DNA of 64,000 nt from Streptomyces anulatus (GCF_000721175.1 NZ_JOEZ01000032.1:12148-76147); one strand, 5' to 3'. Shown: positions 30,306 to 40,404, numbered from the stretch's first letter. The notes: generated by a model from the sequence alone, not told the origin. Made by a program: numbers and translations.

Positions 30306-31054
30306 GGGGTCCTCCCTGTGGTGTTGTGAGGCCAGGGTTCGGCCGAGCTGTGGTCGCCCGTCCCGCTCACGGGTCCGAGAAGGCTCTCGGCCGGGACGAG
30401 CAGCGGAGCCGCGGCCCCGGCGTTGACCATCAACTGGGCGTCGGAGGCCGTCAACGACCTGGCCAACTCCCTGGCGGGAAAGCTGTCATGGTGGAGTGCC
30501 GAGGACATGAACGCATGGGTGGGCGAGGTGAACAACAGCATCACCGGCGCCCCGTCCCGCCCGGCGGCCGTGAGCGGCCCGCCGTCCGGCCCGCGCACGA
30601 CGGTGACCTCCGCGTCCGCGAGAGCCTCCAGCGCCGCTTCCACCGATCCGTACCCGGTGGCGGCCCGCTGCGCCGCCGCGTCCACCGGATCGGTGGGCTC
30701 CGGCCACCCGAGAACCCGCGCCGAGGGCCGGTACGCCGGGTTGGCGCGGTACTCCCCGACGCCCCCGTCTTCGTCCGACCGCCACTCCCCCAGCACAGCC
30801 CACTGCGGCGGCGTCCGCTCCTCGGCCCACTCCGGGTCGACGATCCCGACCCAGTGCCCCGGAGCCCGCCGGGCGGCGTCCTTCACGGCATCGGGCACCA
30901 GGGAGGCATCGACCACCTCGGTGCTCCCGGAGCCGGGCGCCCCAGATCCTTCGGACGCTCCGGAGGCACCGGAAACGCCGAACGGAACACCCTGTCCGCC
31001 CACTTGCCGCTCTCCGGGCCGTATCTCCACCTGAACTCTTGGCTCCGTACGCAT
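30302..31054 (-). CDS. T7SS-associated SseB-like protein
   Basis: About 250 aa from ATG 31054. The central part (AAxxAPGHWVGIVDPEW-like) and the C-terminal part (VMLLFTSPTHAFMSS, then LMVNAGAAAPLLVPAE) resemble the SseB-like 'type VII secretion system-associated protein' family of actinomycetes. No signal peptide or membrane segment. It is translationally coupled to the ricin-type lectin gene downstream. A long in-frame upstream extension is Arg-rich noise and was excluded; the start lacks a strong ribosome site, so it may be off by some codons. Confidence 0.75.
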   Translation of the reverse strand: MRTEPRVQVEIRPGERQVGGQGVPFGVSGASGASEGSGAPGSGSTEVVDASLVPDAVKDAARRAPGHWVGIVDPEWAEERTPPQWAVLGEWRSDEDGGVGEYRANPAYRPSARVLGWPEPTDPVDAAAQRAATGYGSVEAALEALADAEVTVVRGPDGGPLTAAGRDGAPVMLLFTSPTHAFMSSALHHDSFPARELARSLTASDAQLMVNAGAAAPLLVPAESLLGPVSGTGDHSSAEPWPHNTTGRTP

Positions 31055-31315
31055 TCTTGAGCGCCGAACGGCACACGCTCGCCGCCGACAGCGATCAGAT
31101 CGGGGAGCCACCAGGATGTCACACGAGCACCGCCCACGGGGCTCGGCCCCGGGTCCGTATCGGCCTCCCACGTGCCCGTTTGCTGCCCGAACAGAGAACT
31201 TTCCGGGACCAGTGAGGCGTGGGAGGACAAAGCGCCGGGGGGAGTTCGGGGCGGGACACCGCCGCCGCCACCACGACCGGCTACGTTGGGCGCGCCACCC
31301 AGGAGGAGTCACCGC

Positions 31316-32314
31316 ATGTCCCCCGAGCACCCCACCCCCGGCACCGACACCGCGGCAGCCACCGCCCGCGCGGAGGAGTCCGGCGCCCCGCCCCCACCGG
31401 CCACCACCCCGGCGGCACCGACGCGGACCCCTGCCCCGACGACGAAGGCTGAGTCCGCCCCGACCCCGGCCGGAGAGACGGCCGCCGCCCCGACCGCGCC
31501 CTCGGCCACGACGGAGCCGGCCGAGACGCACCAGGCGCCCGAGGCCCGCGCAGAGGGCCACGGAGTGGCAGCGGCCATCGCCACGACGCCGGAGACCCGG
31601 ACCGTCACCGCTGTCGACAAGGGACGCCCCCGCACACCGATCCTGGCGGGGGCCGCGTTCGTCGGCGCCGCCCTGGTCGCGATACCCGTGCTGCTGATGG
31701 GCAGCGCGAACGACGAGGAGCCGCGGAACCCCGCCACCACCCCGGTCGCGGGGAGCGCCGACACGGTCCTCAACCCCGAACCGGCTCCGGCGGCCCTGGA
31801 CGACTACGTGGCGGTGAAGCCCACGCCGTCCCCGTCCCCGACGGAACAGAAGAACAAGATCGCCCCGCCGAAGGCCGCACCCGCACCCGCATCCGTGGCC
31901 CCCTCGCCCGCGCCCCGGACGAGCGCCCCCGCCGAGAAGCCCAAGGCCTCACCGAAGCCGAAGCCGAAGCCCAAGGCGGCCTCGAAGCCGAACTGGGGCA
32001 GCCAGACGGTCTCCGCGACCAGCTCCATCGGGGTCGGCCAGTCCTGGGCCACCAACCGCATCCGCATGACGATGCAGCAGGATGGCAACCTGGTCGTCTA
32101 CAACGAGCAGAACAAGCCGATCTGGGCCGCCATGACCTTCGGCGAGAACCACCGGGCGATCTTCCAGCCCGACGGCAACCTGGTGATCCACAACGGCGAC
32201 GACCGAGCCATCTGGGCCTCCAAGACCCATGACTTCGGCGGCGCCCGGATGGTCCTGAGGCCCGACGCCAAGGTGGTCATCGTGCACAACGGCAGGGTGG
32301 TCTGGTCGACCTGA
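31316..32314 (+). CDS. Membrane-anchored bulb-type (B-lectin) mannose-binding-like protein
   Basis: 332 aa from ATG 31316, preceded by AGGAGGAG. Layout: Thr/Pro/Ala-rich cytoplasmic segment, one membrane helix (about 108-130), Pro/Lys-rich stem, and a B-lectin domain (about 226-332). Three QxDxNxVxY-type sites are visible: QQDGNLVVY (254), QPDGNLVIH (284) and a degenerate RPDAKVVIV (315). The first is canonical and likely binds mannose-like sugars. The TVTAVDxGRPxxxILAGAA region matches the ricin-type lectin protein encoded on the other strand, showing common origin. The two lectin units are divergent around the gap 31055-31315. Confidence 0.86.
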   Translation: MSPEHPTPGTDTAAATARAEESGAPPPPATTPAAPTRTPAPTTKAESAPTPAGETAAAPTAPSATTEPAETHQAPEARAEGHGVAAAIATTPETRTVTAVDKGRPRTPILAGAAFVGAALVAIPVLLMGSANDEEPRNPATTPVAGSADTVLNPEPAPAALDDYVAVKPTPSPSPTEQKNKIAPPKAAPAPASVAPSPAPRTSAPAEKPKASPKPKPKPKAASKPNWGSQTVSATSSIGVGQSWATNRIRMTMQQDGNLVVYNEQNKPIWAAMTFGENHRAIFQPDGNLVIHNGDDRAIWASKTHDFGGARMVLRPDAKVVIVHNGRVVWST

Positions 32315-32333
32315 CCGGTGTGGCGTACTCCTC

Positions 32334-32669
32334 GTGGCTGAAGGGTGGGCTGCCGACGCGCTGCTCACCGCGGTGCACAGCCGACCGCCGAAGTGGTTCA
32401 CCGGTGCCGCCGCTCGCGAGAAGGCGGCCGGCGCGCCGGAGGCGTGCGCGGGCACCGTCGCCTGGGCTCAGAACCAGGCGCAGTCGACGTTCGACGTGTG
32501 GAAGGAAGGTGTCAAGGACTCCCAGCAGGGGGCCGACGGCCACCGCAACGGATCGACGACTGCAACAAGGCTGTCCAAGGCCTCCCCCGAGACCTACGCC
32601 GGCGGACAGCTGAAGGCGTATCACGTGCCCGGCAACGGCATGAGTGGAATGAGTTCATGGCTGCAGTGA
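32334..32669 (+). pseudogene. Remnant of a T7SS polymorphic-toxin N-terminal domain
   Basis: The segment ADALLTAVHSRPPKWFTGAA, followed by AQNQAQSTFDVWKEGV, matches the conserved N-terminal T7SS-target domain of Streptomyces polymorphic toxins (PPKWFTG and the following amphipathic helix). The expected continuation (RIDDCNKAV) is in another frame after about 32548, and no toxin domain follows. The reading frame ends 13 bases inside the immunity-like gene. It is most likely a deleted, frameshifted effector gene. Confidence 0.65.
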
Positions 32670-33139
32670 TCACCATGCTGGAAGAGCTCAGGGGCCCCGC
32701 CCCACTGACCGCCGAAGCTGCGGCGGCGCGGTTCTCGGCTCAGGGGTGGACACCCGGGAGCAAGATCCGTGACGGCGTGGAGAGGTCGTGGGACAAGGGC
32801 AGCGTCGGGGGCTGGATCCAGACGTTCGGCGGTGGGGCGGTCAGCGTCTCGTTCTTCGTCTGGATCCGCGACGTCGACGAGTCGGGCTACTTCGACGACG
32901 TGGAAGCCGTCTACGCGCAGGGGGAGCAGGCGCTGGCCGACTTCCTCCCCGAGATCGAGGAATCCCCTCTCGCCGGCCACCTCGTCGAGGCCGAGCAGAC
33001 GGACGCCGACAGGGACGAGTTCATCAAGCTGAAGAAGTGGACTCTCGACGCCCGGATCCTGACCGCAGGTGTGATCCAGCATGACACCGATCTTCCGGTG
33101 ATGGTCATGGTGGTGCTGGAGGAGCCCGGCATCACCTGA
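32657..33139 (+). CDS. Putative immunity-like protein (orphaned)
   Basis: 160-aa acidic cytosolic protein from ATG 32657. It starts MAAVITMLEELRGPAPLTAE and contains a mixed alpha/beta domain with VSFFVWIRDVDESGYFDDVEA. It resembles small DUF6301-type proteins that accompany T7SS or polymorphic toxin genes. Its position immediately after, and overlapping, a broken effector remnant supports an immunity role. Because the toxin is lost, it may now be an orphan immunity gene protecting against kin. The family assignment is tentative. Confidence 0.65.
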   Translation: MAAVITMLEELRGPAPLTAEAAAARFSAQGWTPGSKIRDGVERSWDKGSVGGWIQTFGGGAVSVSFFVWIRDVDESGYFDDVEAVYAQGEQALADFLPEIEESPLAGHLVEAEQTDADRDEFIKLKKWTLDARILTAGVIQHDTDLPVMVMVVLEEPGIT

Positions 33140-33341
33140 CCCACCGCCGCGTGTCGCGGTGGTCCCGCCGTTGGGCGCCGTCGAGCCGTTTTCACCTTCG
33201 ACGGGACGGTCATCGAGACCGGCACCGACTCCTGCCGACTCGCCAGCACCCGCGCGCGAGGGGAAGCGCCGGCCACGGCCGGCTGGAGCCGCCCGACTCG
33301 GCTGGGCGACCGCCGCCCGCGCGGGCGGCGATCCCACCCAC

Positions 33342-33707
33342 TCAACCGGTCGGAGTGGCCTGGTGGAAGTACATCCGCCAGCCCGTCTCCGTCAGGCGCC
33401 ACACAGAACTCCGCCAGGCCCGACGGCCCTGGTTGTCGGCGAAGTACGTCAGATGAACGATGCCGGGAGCGAGGACGGCTCCGGCCATCTCACTCACCTC
33501 GACCGGAGACTCCGGGGCCACCGAGCCGCCGCTCGTCACCGTGAGGATCGACGCCACGTCCCACCGGCGCCCGGAAGCCCCGATCTCGGTGAACTCCGGA
33601 TCCAGAAGCTCCAGGACACGGGCCGGGGAAGCACGCACCTCGGGATCGAGAAGCCGCATCTCCCCATCGATGGCTGCCTGCACGGCCCGCTCACTCTCAT
33701 CCGTCAT
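33342..33707 (-). CDS. SnoaL/NTF2-like (DUF4440-type) protein
   Basis: 121 aa from ATG 33707 (TTG 33713 is an alternative). Helical start (ERAVQAAIDGEMRLLDPEVR), then LLDPEFTEIGASGRRW and beta strands ending WRLTETGWRMYFHQATPT, the pattern of the NTF2-like DUF4440 family. These are small alpha+beta cone proteins of varied or unknown function. It is a single-gene unit with no informative neighbours. Confidence 0.8.
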   Translation of the reverse strand: MTDESERAVQAAIDGEMRLLDPEVRASPARVLELLDPEFTEIGASGRRWDVASILTVTSGGSVAPESPVEVSEMAGAVLAPGIVHLTYFADNQGRRAWRSSVWRLTETGWRMYFHQATPTG

Positions 33708-34155
33708 GCGCAAACCCTACGGACGCTGCTTGCCAAGGCACAGCGAAATGATCACTCGATGGCGGCGACGGCACGGCGCCGCCGTGAAAACCCGCGCACA
33801 TCTCTCGGCGGAGGTATCACCAACTGCCACCGGAACTCATGCTGTCAAGGAACGCGACCACCCCTCTCCACCGGCCATGCTGTCAAGAGGTCGCCGCGGG
33901 CAGCGGGAGCGAACACCGTTGCAGGTCAGCGCGCGTACGCATCCGCTCCGAGCCCGGCGCGTACGCCGCCCAGGGCAAGCGGTGAAGAGCGGATCCGGGT
34001 CGGCGCACGGACACCGAGGCGCACCCCGGTGCCTCGTACGAGGCACCGGAAGGCCGGAGCGCGGCGTCGACGAGTCTCCGTGACGCGTGGGGAGGCCGGG
34101 CATGGGCGGATGCCGGTCCGCTCCGACGCGCGAGCCGCTGCTAGCGTGGCGAAGC
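33708..34155. other. Non-coding gap
   Basis: 448 bp between divergent small genes. Open frames here are Arg-rich and lack ribosome sites, and I see no gene or recognisable element. A HrdB-like -10 (TAGCGT near 34143) just before the cupin-like gene may be its promoter. Confidence 0.5.
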
Positions 34156-34545
34156 GTGGATGACGGCGTGTACGTGGGCAACGCGGGCAAGGACGCGGCT
34201 CTGGACCGGGGGTGGCTCCTCGGGCACTTCAAGGACGTGGACGATCCGCGCCACAGCCGAGCTGTGGAGATCAAGTGGGGTGTCCACCCCCGCGGCGACG
34301 AGCGAGCACAGTGGGTCGAGGACGAGCGACGGACAGCCCTCCTGGTCCTCATCAGCGGGCGCTTCCGGGTCGACTTCCCCGGCCACAGCGTTCTTCTGCA
34401 AGAGCAAGGTGACTACGTCGTGTGGGGACGGGATATCGGTCACTCGTGGTTCGCCGAGGAGGAGTCGGTGCTGCTCACCGTTCGCTGGCCGTCGGTGCCC
34501 GGCTACGCGGTGCCGGAAATGAAGCGTGGCCGGCTGCCGGGCTAG
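34156..34545 (+). CDS. Small cupin-like protein
   Basis: About 129 aa, GTG 34156 chosen. Beta-rich core with ALLVLISGRFRVDFPGHSVLL and DYVVWGRDIGHSWFAEEES, the turn pattern of a cupin barrel; the second motif has a His in the expected metal-ligand region. It contains RGDERAQW and no signal peptide. A TAGCGT -10 element about ten bases upstream suggests a leaderless mRNA; an upstream GTG at 34087 is possible. The function is unknown. Confidence 0.65.
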   Translation: MDDGVYVGNAGKDAALDRGWLLGHFKDVDDPRHSRAVEIKWGVHPRGDERAQWVEDERRTALLVLISGRFRVDFPGHSVLLQEQGDYVVWGRDIGHSWFAEEESVLLTVRWPSVPGYAVPEMKRGRLPG

Positions 34546-34849
34546 GGTTGCCGACCCGCGCCGTTCGGGTCGAACCCGGCTGCCGCCGTCCGGTGCGATC
34601 ACCTTCGAAAAGCGGGCGCTCCTCTCGCGCCCGCGGACCGGGCACCACCGTGCACGACGTCAAGCCGGTGGACGCCCCCGGCTCCGCCCTGCCCGATACC
34701 GCGACCGGGCGGAGCCGGGGCGTTCCTCCCCGAGTGGCCCTTGCGGGCGACGCACGCCTCAAGCACTGCCCATGAGCACCGAGCAGGGACATGCCGAAGT
34801 GGCTGTGCCCGCGGGTGGTCGACCGGCGGGCACAGCCACCAAGATGGAG
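34546..34849. other. Convergent intergenic gap with one terminator
   Basis: About 300 bp between the cupin-like gene and the sugar transporter operon. Apart from the hairpin at 34799-34839 I see no gene or element. Confidence 0.55.
34799..34839 (-). terminator. Terminator of the ChvE-GguAB-type operon
   Basis: Perfect 14-bp inverted repeat (gtggctgtgcccgc / gcgggcacagccac) with a 13-base loop, ending about 10 bp beyond the permease stop codon. Confidence 0.8.
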
Positions 34850-36097
34850 TCAGACGCCAGCTCTGCGCCTGTTCCACACGTCGAATCCGACCGCCGCGAG
34901 CAGCACGAGGCCCTTGATGACCTGCTGCCAGTCGGTGCCCACCCCGACCAGGTTCATACCGTTGTTGAGCACTCCGAGGACCAGGCCGCCGATGATGGCG
35001 CCGGCCACGGTTCCCACACCGCCGCTCATCGAGGCACCGCCGATGAACGCGGCGGCGATGGCCTCCAGTTCGAAGTTCACTCCCGCCTTGGGTGAGGCCG
35101 CGTTGAAGCGGGCCGCGAACACGAGCCCGGCGAGCGCCGCGAGCATCCCCATGTTGAGGAACACCGCGAAGGTCACCTTCTTGTCCTTGACCCCGGACAG
35201 CTTCGCAGCGGGCAGGTTGCCGCCCACCGCGTACACGTGGCGGCCGATCACCGCGTTGCGCATCACGTAGCCGAAGCCGACCAGCAGCACGGCCAGGATC
35301 AGAAGTACGACAGGAGCGCCCTTGTAGCTGGCGAGCAGCAGGGTCGTGACCAGCACGGCGGCGACCAATGCCGTCACCTTCAGCGCGAAGAGGCTTGTCG
35401 GAAGCGACTCCAGTGCGAACTCCCGCTGGCGCCTGCGGTCTCGCACTTCCTGGAACACGACGAAGACGATCAGCCCCAGGCCGAGGAGGAGGGTCAGGTT
35501 GTGGTAGTTGGTCTGCGGCCCTGCTTCCGGCAGGAAACCGTTGGCGACCTTCTGCAGTCCCTCCGGGAACGGGCCGAGTGTCTGGCCCTGGAGGAAGATC
35601 TCCGTGAGCCCCCGGAACAGCAGCATGCCGGCGAGAGTCACGATGAACGACGGTATGCCCACGTAGGCGATGAAGAACCCTTGGAGCGCGCCCGCGACGG
35701 CCCCCAGCAGGAGAGCGAGGATGACCGCGACGGGCCAGGAGATGCGGTGCTCGACCATGAGCACGGCCCCCACGCCACCGACCAGGGCCATCAGCGAGCC
35801 CACCGACAGGTCGATGTGCCCGGAGATGATGACCATCATCATGCCGATGGCCAGGATGAGGATGTAGCTGTTCTGCAGCACCAGGTTGGACACGTTGCGC
35901 GGTAGCAGGAGGTCTCCTCCCGTCCAGACCTGGAACAGAAGCACGATCAGGCCGAGCGCGAGGAGCATTCCGTACTGGCGCATGTTCCGCCGGACGCCGT
36001 CCACCAGCGCACGAGCCATGTGCACCCCGGCAGGCCCGGCAGCGCCGTCCCCGGGGGGCGCCGGAGCGGTTGATCTCGTGGTGGCGGGGGTGCTCAT
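34850..36097 (-). CDS. gguB: Sugar ABC transporter permease (GguB/MmsB type)
   Basis: 415 aa from ATG 36097, overlapping the ATPase stop (ATGA). A hydrophobic protein with about ten membrane helices and the branched-chain/monosaccharide permease motif [17 protein letters not shown], plus [12 protein letters not shown] and [17 protein letters not shown]. It is the membrane channel for the ChvE/GguA-type importer. The length fits the GguB/XylH subgroup, larger than RbsC because of an insert. It is the last gene of the operon before the terminator. Confidence 0.88.
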   Translation of the reverse strand: MSTPATTRSTAPAPPGDGAAGPAGVHMARALVDGVRRNMRQYGMLLALGLIVLLFQVWTGGDLLLPRNVSNLVLQNSYILILAIGMMMVIISGHIDLSVGSLMALVGGVGAVLMVEHRISWPVAVILALLLGAVAGALQGFFIAYVGIPSFIVTLAGMLLFRGLTEIFLQGQTLGPFPEGLQKVANGFLPEAGPQTNYHNLTLLLGLGLIVFVVFQEVRDRRRQREFALESLPTSLFALKVTALVAAVLVTTLLLASYKGAPVVLLILAVLLVGFGYVMRNAVIGRHVYAVGGNLPAAKLSGVKDKKVTFAVFLNMGMLAALAGLVFAARFNAASPKAGVNFELEAIAAAFIGGASMSGGVGTVAGAIIGGLVLGVLNNGMNLVGVGTDWQQVIKGLVLLAAVGFDVWNRRRAGV

Positions 36098-37728
36098 TCC
36101 TGATGTCCTTCGTTGGGGGTGGGGGTGCCTGCGCCGACTGCCGACGGTGCGGGGACGTCCTGCGTCATGTGCCGCATCAGCACTTCCTGAGTGGCCTCCT
36201 CGCGCGTGACTTCGCCGGTCAACCGACCGGCGGCCATGGTGTAGAACCGGTCGCACATGCCGAGCAGTTCGGGCAGCTCGGAGGAGATGAGGAGGATCGC
36301 CTTGCCCTCGGCGGCGAGTCGGTCGATCACGGTGTAGATCTCGAACTTGGCCCCGACGTCGACGCCGCGGGTGGGCTCGTCGAGGATGAGCACGTCGGGT
36401 CCGGCAAGGATCCACTTGCTGAGAACGACCTTCTGCTGGTTGCCGCCGGAGAGTCGTCCCACCGCTTCGAGGACGTTGGGAGCCTTGATGCCCATGGTCC
36501 GCCTGTACCGTTCGGCGACTCTGCGCTCCTCGTGCTCGTCGACGACGCCCCGCCGGGCGAGCGTGCGGAGGGATGCGAGCGAGATGTTCCTGCTCACGGA
36601 ATCCTCCAGGTTGAGGCCGTAGCGCTTGCGGTCCTCGGTGACGTACGCGATGCCGTTGGCAACCGCTTCGGGAACCGTGCGGGTGCCTACCGCTCTGCCG
36701 TCCCTGAGTACGCTCCCCTGCTCGTAGCGGCCGTAGGAGCGGCCGAAGACGCTCATCGCGAGTTCCGTCCTGCCCGCTCCCATGAGCCCGGCGACGCCGA
36801 CGATCTCGCCGCGGCGGACCTGGAGCGAGACCCGGTCGACGACCTTGCGGCTGTGGTCCAGGGGGTGGCGTACGGTCCAGTCCCGGATCTCCAGGACCGG
36901 GTCGACGTCGGCCGGGCCCTTGTACGGGGTGCGGTCGGGGAAACGGCTGTCCAAGCTCCGCCCCACCATGCCTCGGATGATGCGATCCTCGGTGGTGGCC
37001 GGGTCCCTGACGTCCAAGGTCTCGATGGAGCGTCCGTCGCGCAGGATGGTGACGGAGTCGGCGATCTGCGCGATCTCGTTCAGCTTGTGCGAAATGATGA
37101 TGGAAGTGATGCCCTGGTCTTTCAGCTCCCGCATCAGCCGCAACAGTTTCGCGCTGTCCTCGTCGTTGAGGGCGGCGGTGGGTTCGTCGAGGATCAGCAG
37201 CCGCACGTCCTTCGCCAGCGCCTTCGCGATCTCCACGAGTTGCTGCTTGCCGACGCCGATGTCGGCCACCCGGGTCTCGGGGTGCTCGTCGAGACCGACG
37301 CGCCGCAGCAGCTCGGCGGCACGCCTCAGCGCTTCGCGCCAGTCGATGACGCCTCGTCGCGACGGCTCGTTGCCGAGGAAGATGTTCTCGGCGATGGACA
37401 GGTAGGGGACGAGTGCGAGCTCCTGATGGATGATGACGATGCCCTGCCGCTCACTGGCCCTGATGTCCTTGAAGCGGCACGGTTCACCTTCGAAGAGGAC
37501 CTCGCCCTCGTAGGTCCCGTGCGGATGCACGCCGGAGAGGACCTTCATCAGCGTCGACTTGCCGGCGCCGTTCTCTCCGCACAGGGCGTGAACCTCACCG
37601 CGCTTCACGGACAGGGTCACTTCCGACAGAGCCCTGACGCCGGGGAAGGTCTTGACGATCGCCCGCATCTCCAGCACGGGGCCGGCCGGAGGCCTGTGCG
37701 AGGGCGAGGCGAATGCGGCGGAGCTCAA
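36094..37728 (-). CDS. gguA: Sugar ABC transporter ATPase (GguA/MmsA type)
   Basis: 544 aa with two ABC domains in one chain, as in monosaccharide importers. The first has GENGAGKST (51-59) and [10 protein letters not shown]; the second has a degenerate P-loop GLMGAGRTE and a full signature [11 protein letters not shown] plus [13 protein letters not shown]. The start is TTG 37728, overlapping the binding-protein stop (TTGA), so the three genes are coupled. It energises uptake of a monosaccharide, probably L-arabinose given the adjacent araBDA and shared operator-like sites. Confidence 0.9.
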   Translation of the reverse strand: MSSAAFASPSHRPPAGPVLEMRAIVKTFPGVRALSEVTLSVKRGEVHALCGENGAGKSTLMKVLSGVHPHGTYEGEVLFEGEPCRFKDIRASERQGIVIIHQELALVPYLSIAENIFLGNEPSRRGVIDWREALRRAAELLRRVGLDEHPETRVADIGVGKQQLVEIAKALAKDVRLLILDEPTAALNDEDSAKLLRLMRELKDQGITSIIISHKLNEIAQIADSVTILRDGRSIETLDVRDPATTEDRIIRGMVGRSLDSRFPDRTPYKGPADVDPVLEIRDWTVRHPLDHSRKVVDRVSLQVRRGEIVGVAGLMGAGRTELAMSVFGRSYGRYEQGSVLRDGRAVGTRTVPEAVANGIAYVTEDRKRYGLNLEDSVSRNISLASLRTLARRGVVDEHEERRVAERYRRTMGIKAPNVLEAVGRLSGGNQQKVVLSKWILAGPDVLILDEPTRGVDVGAKFEIYTVIDRLAAEGKAILLISSELPELLGMCDRFYTMAAGRLTGEVTREEATQEVLMRHMTQDVPAPSAVGAGTPTPNEGHQE

Positions 37729-38834
37729 CGGAGCTCCTCGGCCTTGATGTAGCCGGAGTCGACCAGAACGTTGCGGTAGTTGGCCTTGTCGACGCTGATC
37801 GGGTCGAGCAGGTAGGCCGGCACCACCTTCTTGCCGTTGTGGTAGGTGCTGTCGTCATTGATCTCGGGCTTCTTGCCGTCGAGGACGGCGGTCACCATGT
37901 TCGCGGCGACCTTCGCCAGTGCGCGGGTGTCCTTGTAGACGGTCTGGGTCTGCTGATTCGCGATGATCGACTTCACCGAGGCGACCTCGGCGTCCTGGCC
38001 GGTGACGATCGGCAACGGCTTGGCCGCACTTCCGTAGTCATCAGATTTCAGGGCGGACAGAATGCCGATCGAGATGCCGTCATAAGGGGACAGCACAGCG
38101 TCGATCCGCGCCGTGGAATAGGAAGAGGTCAGCAGGTCGTCCATGCGCTTCTGCGCCGTTCCCCCGTCCCAGCGCAACGTGGTGACCTGGGAGAGCTGGG
38201 TCTGCTGGGAGCGTACGACAAGCTGCTTCTTGTCGAGATAGGGCTTCAGCACCTCCATGGCGCCGTCGAAGAAGTACTTGGTGTTGTTGTCGTCGTTCGA
38301 GCCGGCGAACAGCTCGATGTTGAAGGGGCCCTTCTTCGAACCGTCCTTGAGGCCCAGCTTCTCCACGATGTAGGTGGCTTGGAGCTTGCCGACCTTCTCG
38401 TTGTCGAAGGAGGCGTAGTAGGCGACGTGCGGGGATCCCAGGATGAGCCGGTCGTAGGAGATCACCGGAATACGGGCGTCCGCCGCCTGCTGCAGGACAT
38501 TGGACAGCGCCTCACCGTTGATGGCCGCCACGACCAACGCGTCGACACCTTGAGTGATCATGTTCTCGATCTGGGCCACCTGCTGGTCCGGGTCGTCCTC
38601 CCCGTACTGCAGATTGGTGCGAAAGCCGCTCTTCTTCAGGCCCGCGGTCATATTGGCGCCGTCCGCGATCCACCTTTCGGAGGACTTGGTGGGCATGGAG
38701 ATTCCAATGGTGAGGTCCTTCTGGTCCTTCGACTCCTGACTTCCTCCCTCGCTGTTCTGCCCGCAGGCCGTGAGGAACAGGGCGCAGCTGGTGGTCGCGG
38801 CGAGAAGGAGGGATGCGGCTCGGAAGTTCGTCAT
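37725..38834 (-). CDS. chvE: ChvE-type multiple-monosaccharide binding lipoprotein
   Basis: 369 aa from ATG 38834. Lipoprotein signal with lipobox LTAC at about 21-24, then a type I periplasmic-binding fold ([54 protein letters not shown]) closely resembling ChvE. It delivers sugar to the GguAB-like transporter. An operator-like palindrome lies 132 bp upstream. A long in-frame extension upstream is GC-noise and was not used. Confidence 0.9.
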   Translation of the reverse strand: MTNFRAASLLLAATTSCALFLTACGQNSEGGSQESKDQKDLTIGISMPTKSSERWIADGANMTAGLKKSGFRTNLQYGEDDPDQQVAQIENMITQGVDALVVAAINGEALSNVLQQAADARIPVISYDRLILGSPHVAYYASFDNEKVGKLQATYIVEKLGLKDGSKKGPFNIELFAGSNDDNNTKYFFDGAMEVLKPYLDKKQLVVRSQQTQLSQVTTLRWDGGTAQKRMDDLLTSSYSTARIDAVLSPYDGISIGILSALKSDDYGSAAKPLPIVTGQDAEVASVKSIIANQQTQTVYKDTRALAKVAANMVTAVLDGKKPEINDDSTYHNGKKVVPAYLLDPISVDKANYRNVLVDSGYIKAEELR

Positions 38835-38965
38835 GGGTGTACCTGGCAATCTCGTCGTTGAGGGTGCTTCTGTCCCGAAGGCCTTCGGCGGCGGTACGTG
38901 TCCTCGCACCACCGGCGCCTCGTCGCGGAGGCGGTCGGGGTTCGACAGCCTCGGTCGAGCTTGAT

Positions 38966-38979
38966 TGTTAGCGCTCGCA
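38966..38979. promoter_or_regulatory. Operator-like site upstream of chvE
   Basis: TGTTAGCGCTCGCA, an imperfect palindrome centred on CG and matching 12 of 14 positions of the site pattern TGTTAGCGCTAACA seen before other arabinose genes. It lies 132 bp upstream of the chvE start. It is a likely binding site of the LacI-family regulator at 45487-46518. Confidence 0.6.
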
Positions 38980-40002
38980 TCGCTGCAGTACAAGAGGAAC
39001 CGGGCTTTTTTCTCGCGGCGGTGCACGTCCGTCGACGCGAAGAACGGGGCAAAAGCGGGGCATCCCGCAGAGGTTGCCCACCGACGCCGCAGGCGGCCTG
39101 CCACCGGAGGGCGCCTCCAGCGCGGCACACGCAACCCGACGCGCCCGCCCGCCGTGCGCACGTCGGTGACGTGCCGCCCGAGACGTCGGGGGAGGCCTCG
39201 CCGTACCGCCAAGCCGCCAGGGTCAATCAGCAGCGGGACGACCGGCCGGCGTCCGCGAGGCCCCATGCAGAGGGCTGCGACCTTCGGCGCCGGCCCGCAC
39301 CAACGGCGCGAACCCACCGAGCGGGTGACGTTCCCGGTACCCGGATGCCAGGCGCTCGACTGCCCCGCAGCAGCCTCCCCCGCGGTCATCGCCCAGCCGC
39401 CGCAGGCCGGTCCGGCCCGCCCATCTTCCGCCTGCGATCGGCAGCGCAGAGATTCCGCGCCCGGCGAGGCGGCCCCGGAGCCTGCCTCGACGAGTGACAT
39501 CCGCCGGCGAAGAGCGGCCTTCGCCCGCACGGACCCGGAAGGCGTTTCCAGCCCCGCCACGGAGGCCGACCGCCCCCGCCGCACGCCCTGCGGGGCTCGC
39601 GACGCGGGGTGAGGTGCGCCGACCCGCGGGCTCGGCACACCTCTCCACGCCGCCGATCACAGACGGAGGACGGCCGCCTCGCCGGGCACCGAAACACCGA
39701 CCGACCGACCGCGAAGTCGGCGCACGAACGCATGCCGCAAGACCGCCCTGATGCCGACAGGCCGGATCGGCACCATGGACGAGACGAGCACGGAGCGACC
39801 CGCAGGGCGCTCCACGTCGGCACCGACGGTACGGGCCTACCCGACCTCTGCCCCGGCATCGCGAGCGCCACGCGACCACCTCGCCCGCCCGGCCGGACAG
39901 ACTTCCGCAAACGCCCGCAGAGCAAGACCGCGAAGAGCCGTTCGCGATGACCGGCAGCCCCGAAGACCGGCCAAAGTACGTGAGACCCTTGCCCAACACT
40001 GT

Positions 40003-40016
40003 TGTGAACGTTAACA
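40003..40016. promoter_or_regulatory. Operator-like site upstream of the transketolase stub and GH43 pseudogene
   Basis: TGTGAACGTTAACA, a 12-of-14 palindrome matching 11 of 14 positions of TGTTAGCGCTAACA. It lies about 195 bp before the transketolase stub ATG. It suggests that the now broken genes were once part of the arabinose regulon. Confidence 0.65.
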
Positions 40017-40210
40017 ATGGCGGCGCCAGGGGTAACGATCGACGTGATTCACCCTGCGGCGTCACCACCGACCACATCCCCAGCCGGCCGTCCCGGAGAA
40101 CACGTTTCCACACGGCGATCCGCTCGCGGGCTCCGGGAAGGCCTCACACGCCGGCCACACCGTATCCGGCAACCCGGCATCTGACCTGGTGGGAGGAGCC
40201 CTGACTCAGG

Positions 40211-40404
40211 ATGGGCATCAAGCCGACCACCACAGACCTCCGGTGGACCGATGTGGACCGATGTGGACCGGCGGGCCGTGGACACCGCCCGCGTCCTCAC
40301 CTCGGACGCCGCACCGAGAGTCGGAAACGGCCACCCAGGGACGGCAACGAGCCTGGCTCCGCCCGCCGCGTACACCCTGTTCCAGAAAGTCATGCGGCAC
40401 TACC
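40211..40404 (+). pseudogene. Truncated transketolase (N-terminal stub)
   Basis: Translated in two frames, the segment reads KPTTTDLRWTDVD, then RRAVDTARVLTSDAAPRVGN, then GHPGTATSLAPPAAYTLFQK and VMRH, which is the conserved N-terminus of actinobacterial transketolase. A 10-bp tandem duplication (gtggaccgat twice) causes the frameshift near 40256. After VMRH the similarity ends and the sequence runs into the leader of the GH43 gene, so at least 90% of the gene is missing. GGGAGGAG lies upstream of ATG 40211. Transketolase acts in the pentose-phosphate pathway that arabinose enters, consistent with the location. Confidence 0.75.

Larger units (their letters stand above)
38835..40210. other. 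1.4-kb non-coding gap with two operator-like sites
   Basis: No credible gene. Open frames on both strands are Arg/Pro-rich and lack ribosome sites. It holds the palindromes at 38966-38979 (toward chvE) and 40003-40016 (toward the transketolase stub). The unusual length and the broken genes on its right side suggest an old deletion. Confidence 0.55.

Noticed and set aside
16933..31054. eccE gene
   Set aside because: I looked for the remaining ESX core component but no frame here has its two-helix membrane start and domain; it may lie outside the window.
38835..40200. Several overlapping frames of 80-300 codons
   Set aside because: Arg/Pro-rich on both strands, no ribosome sites, no family resemblance; treated as non-coding.
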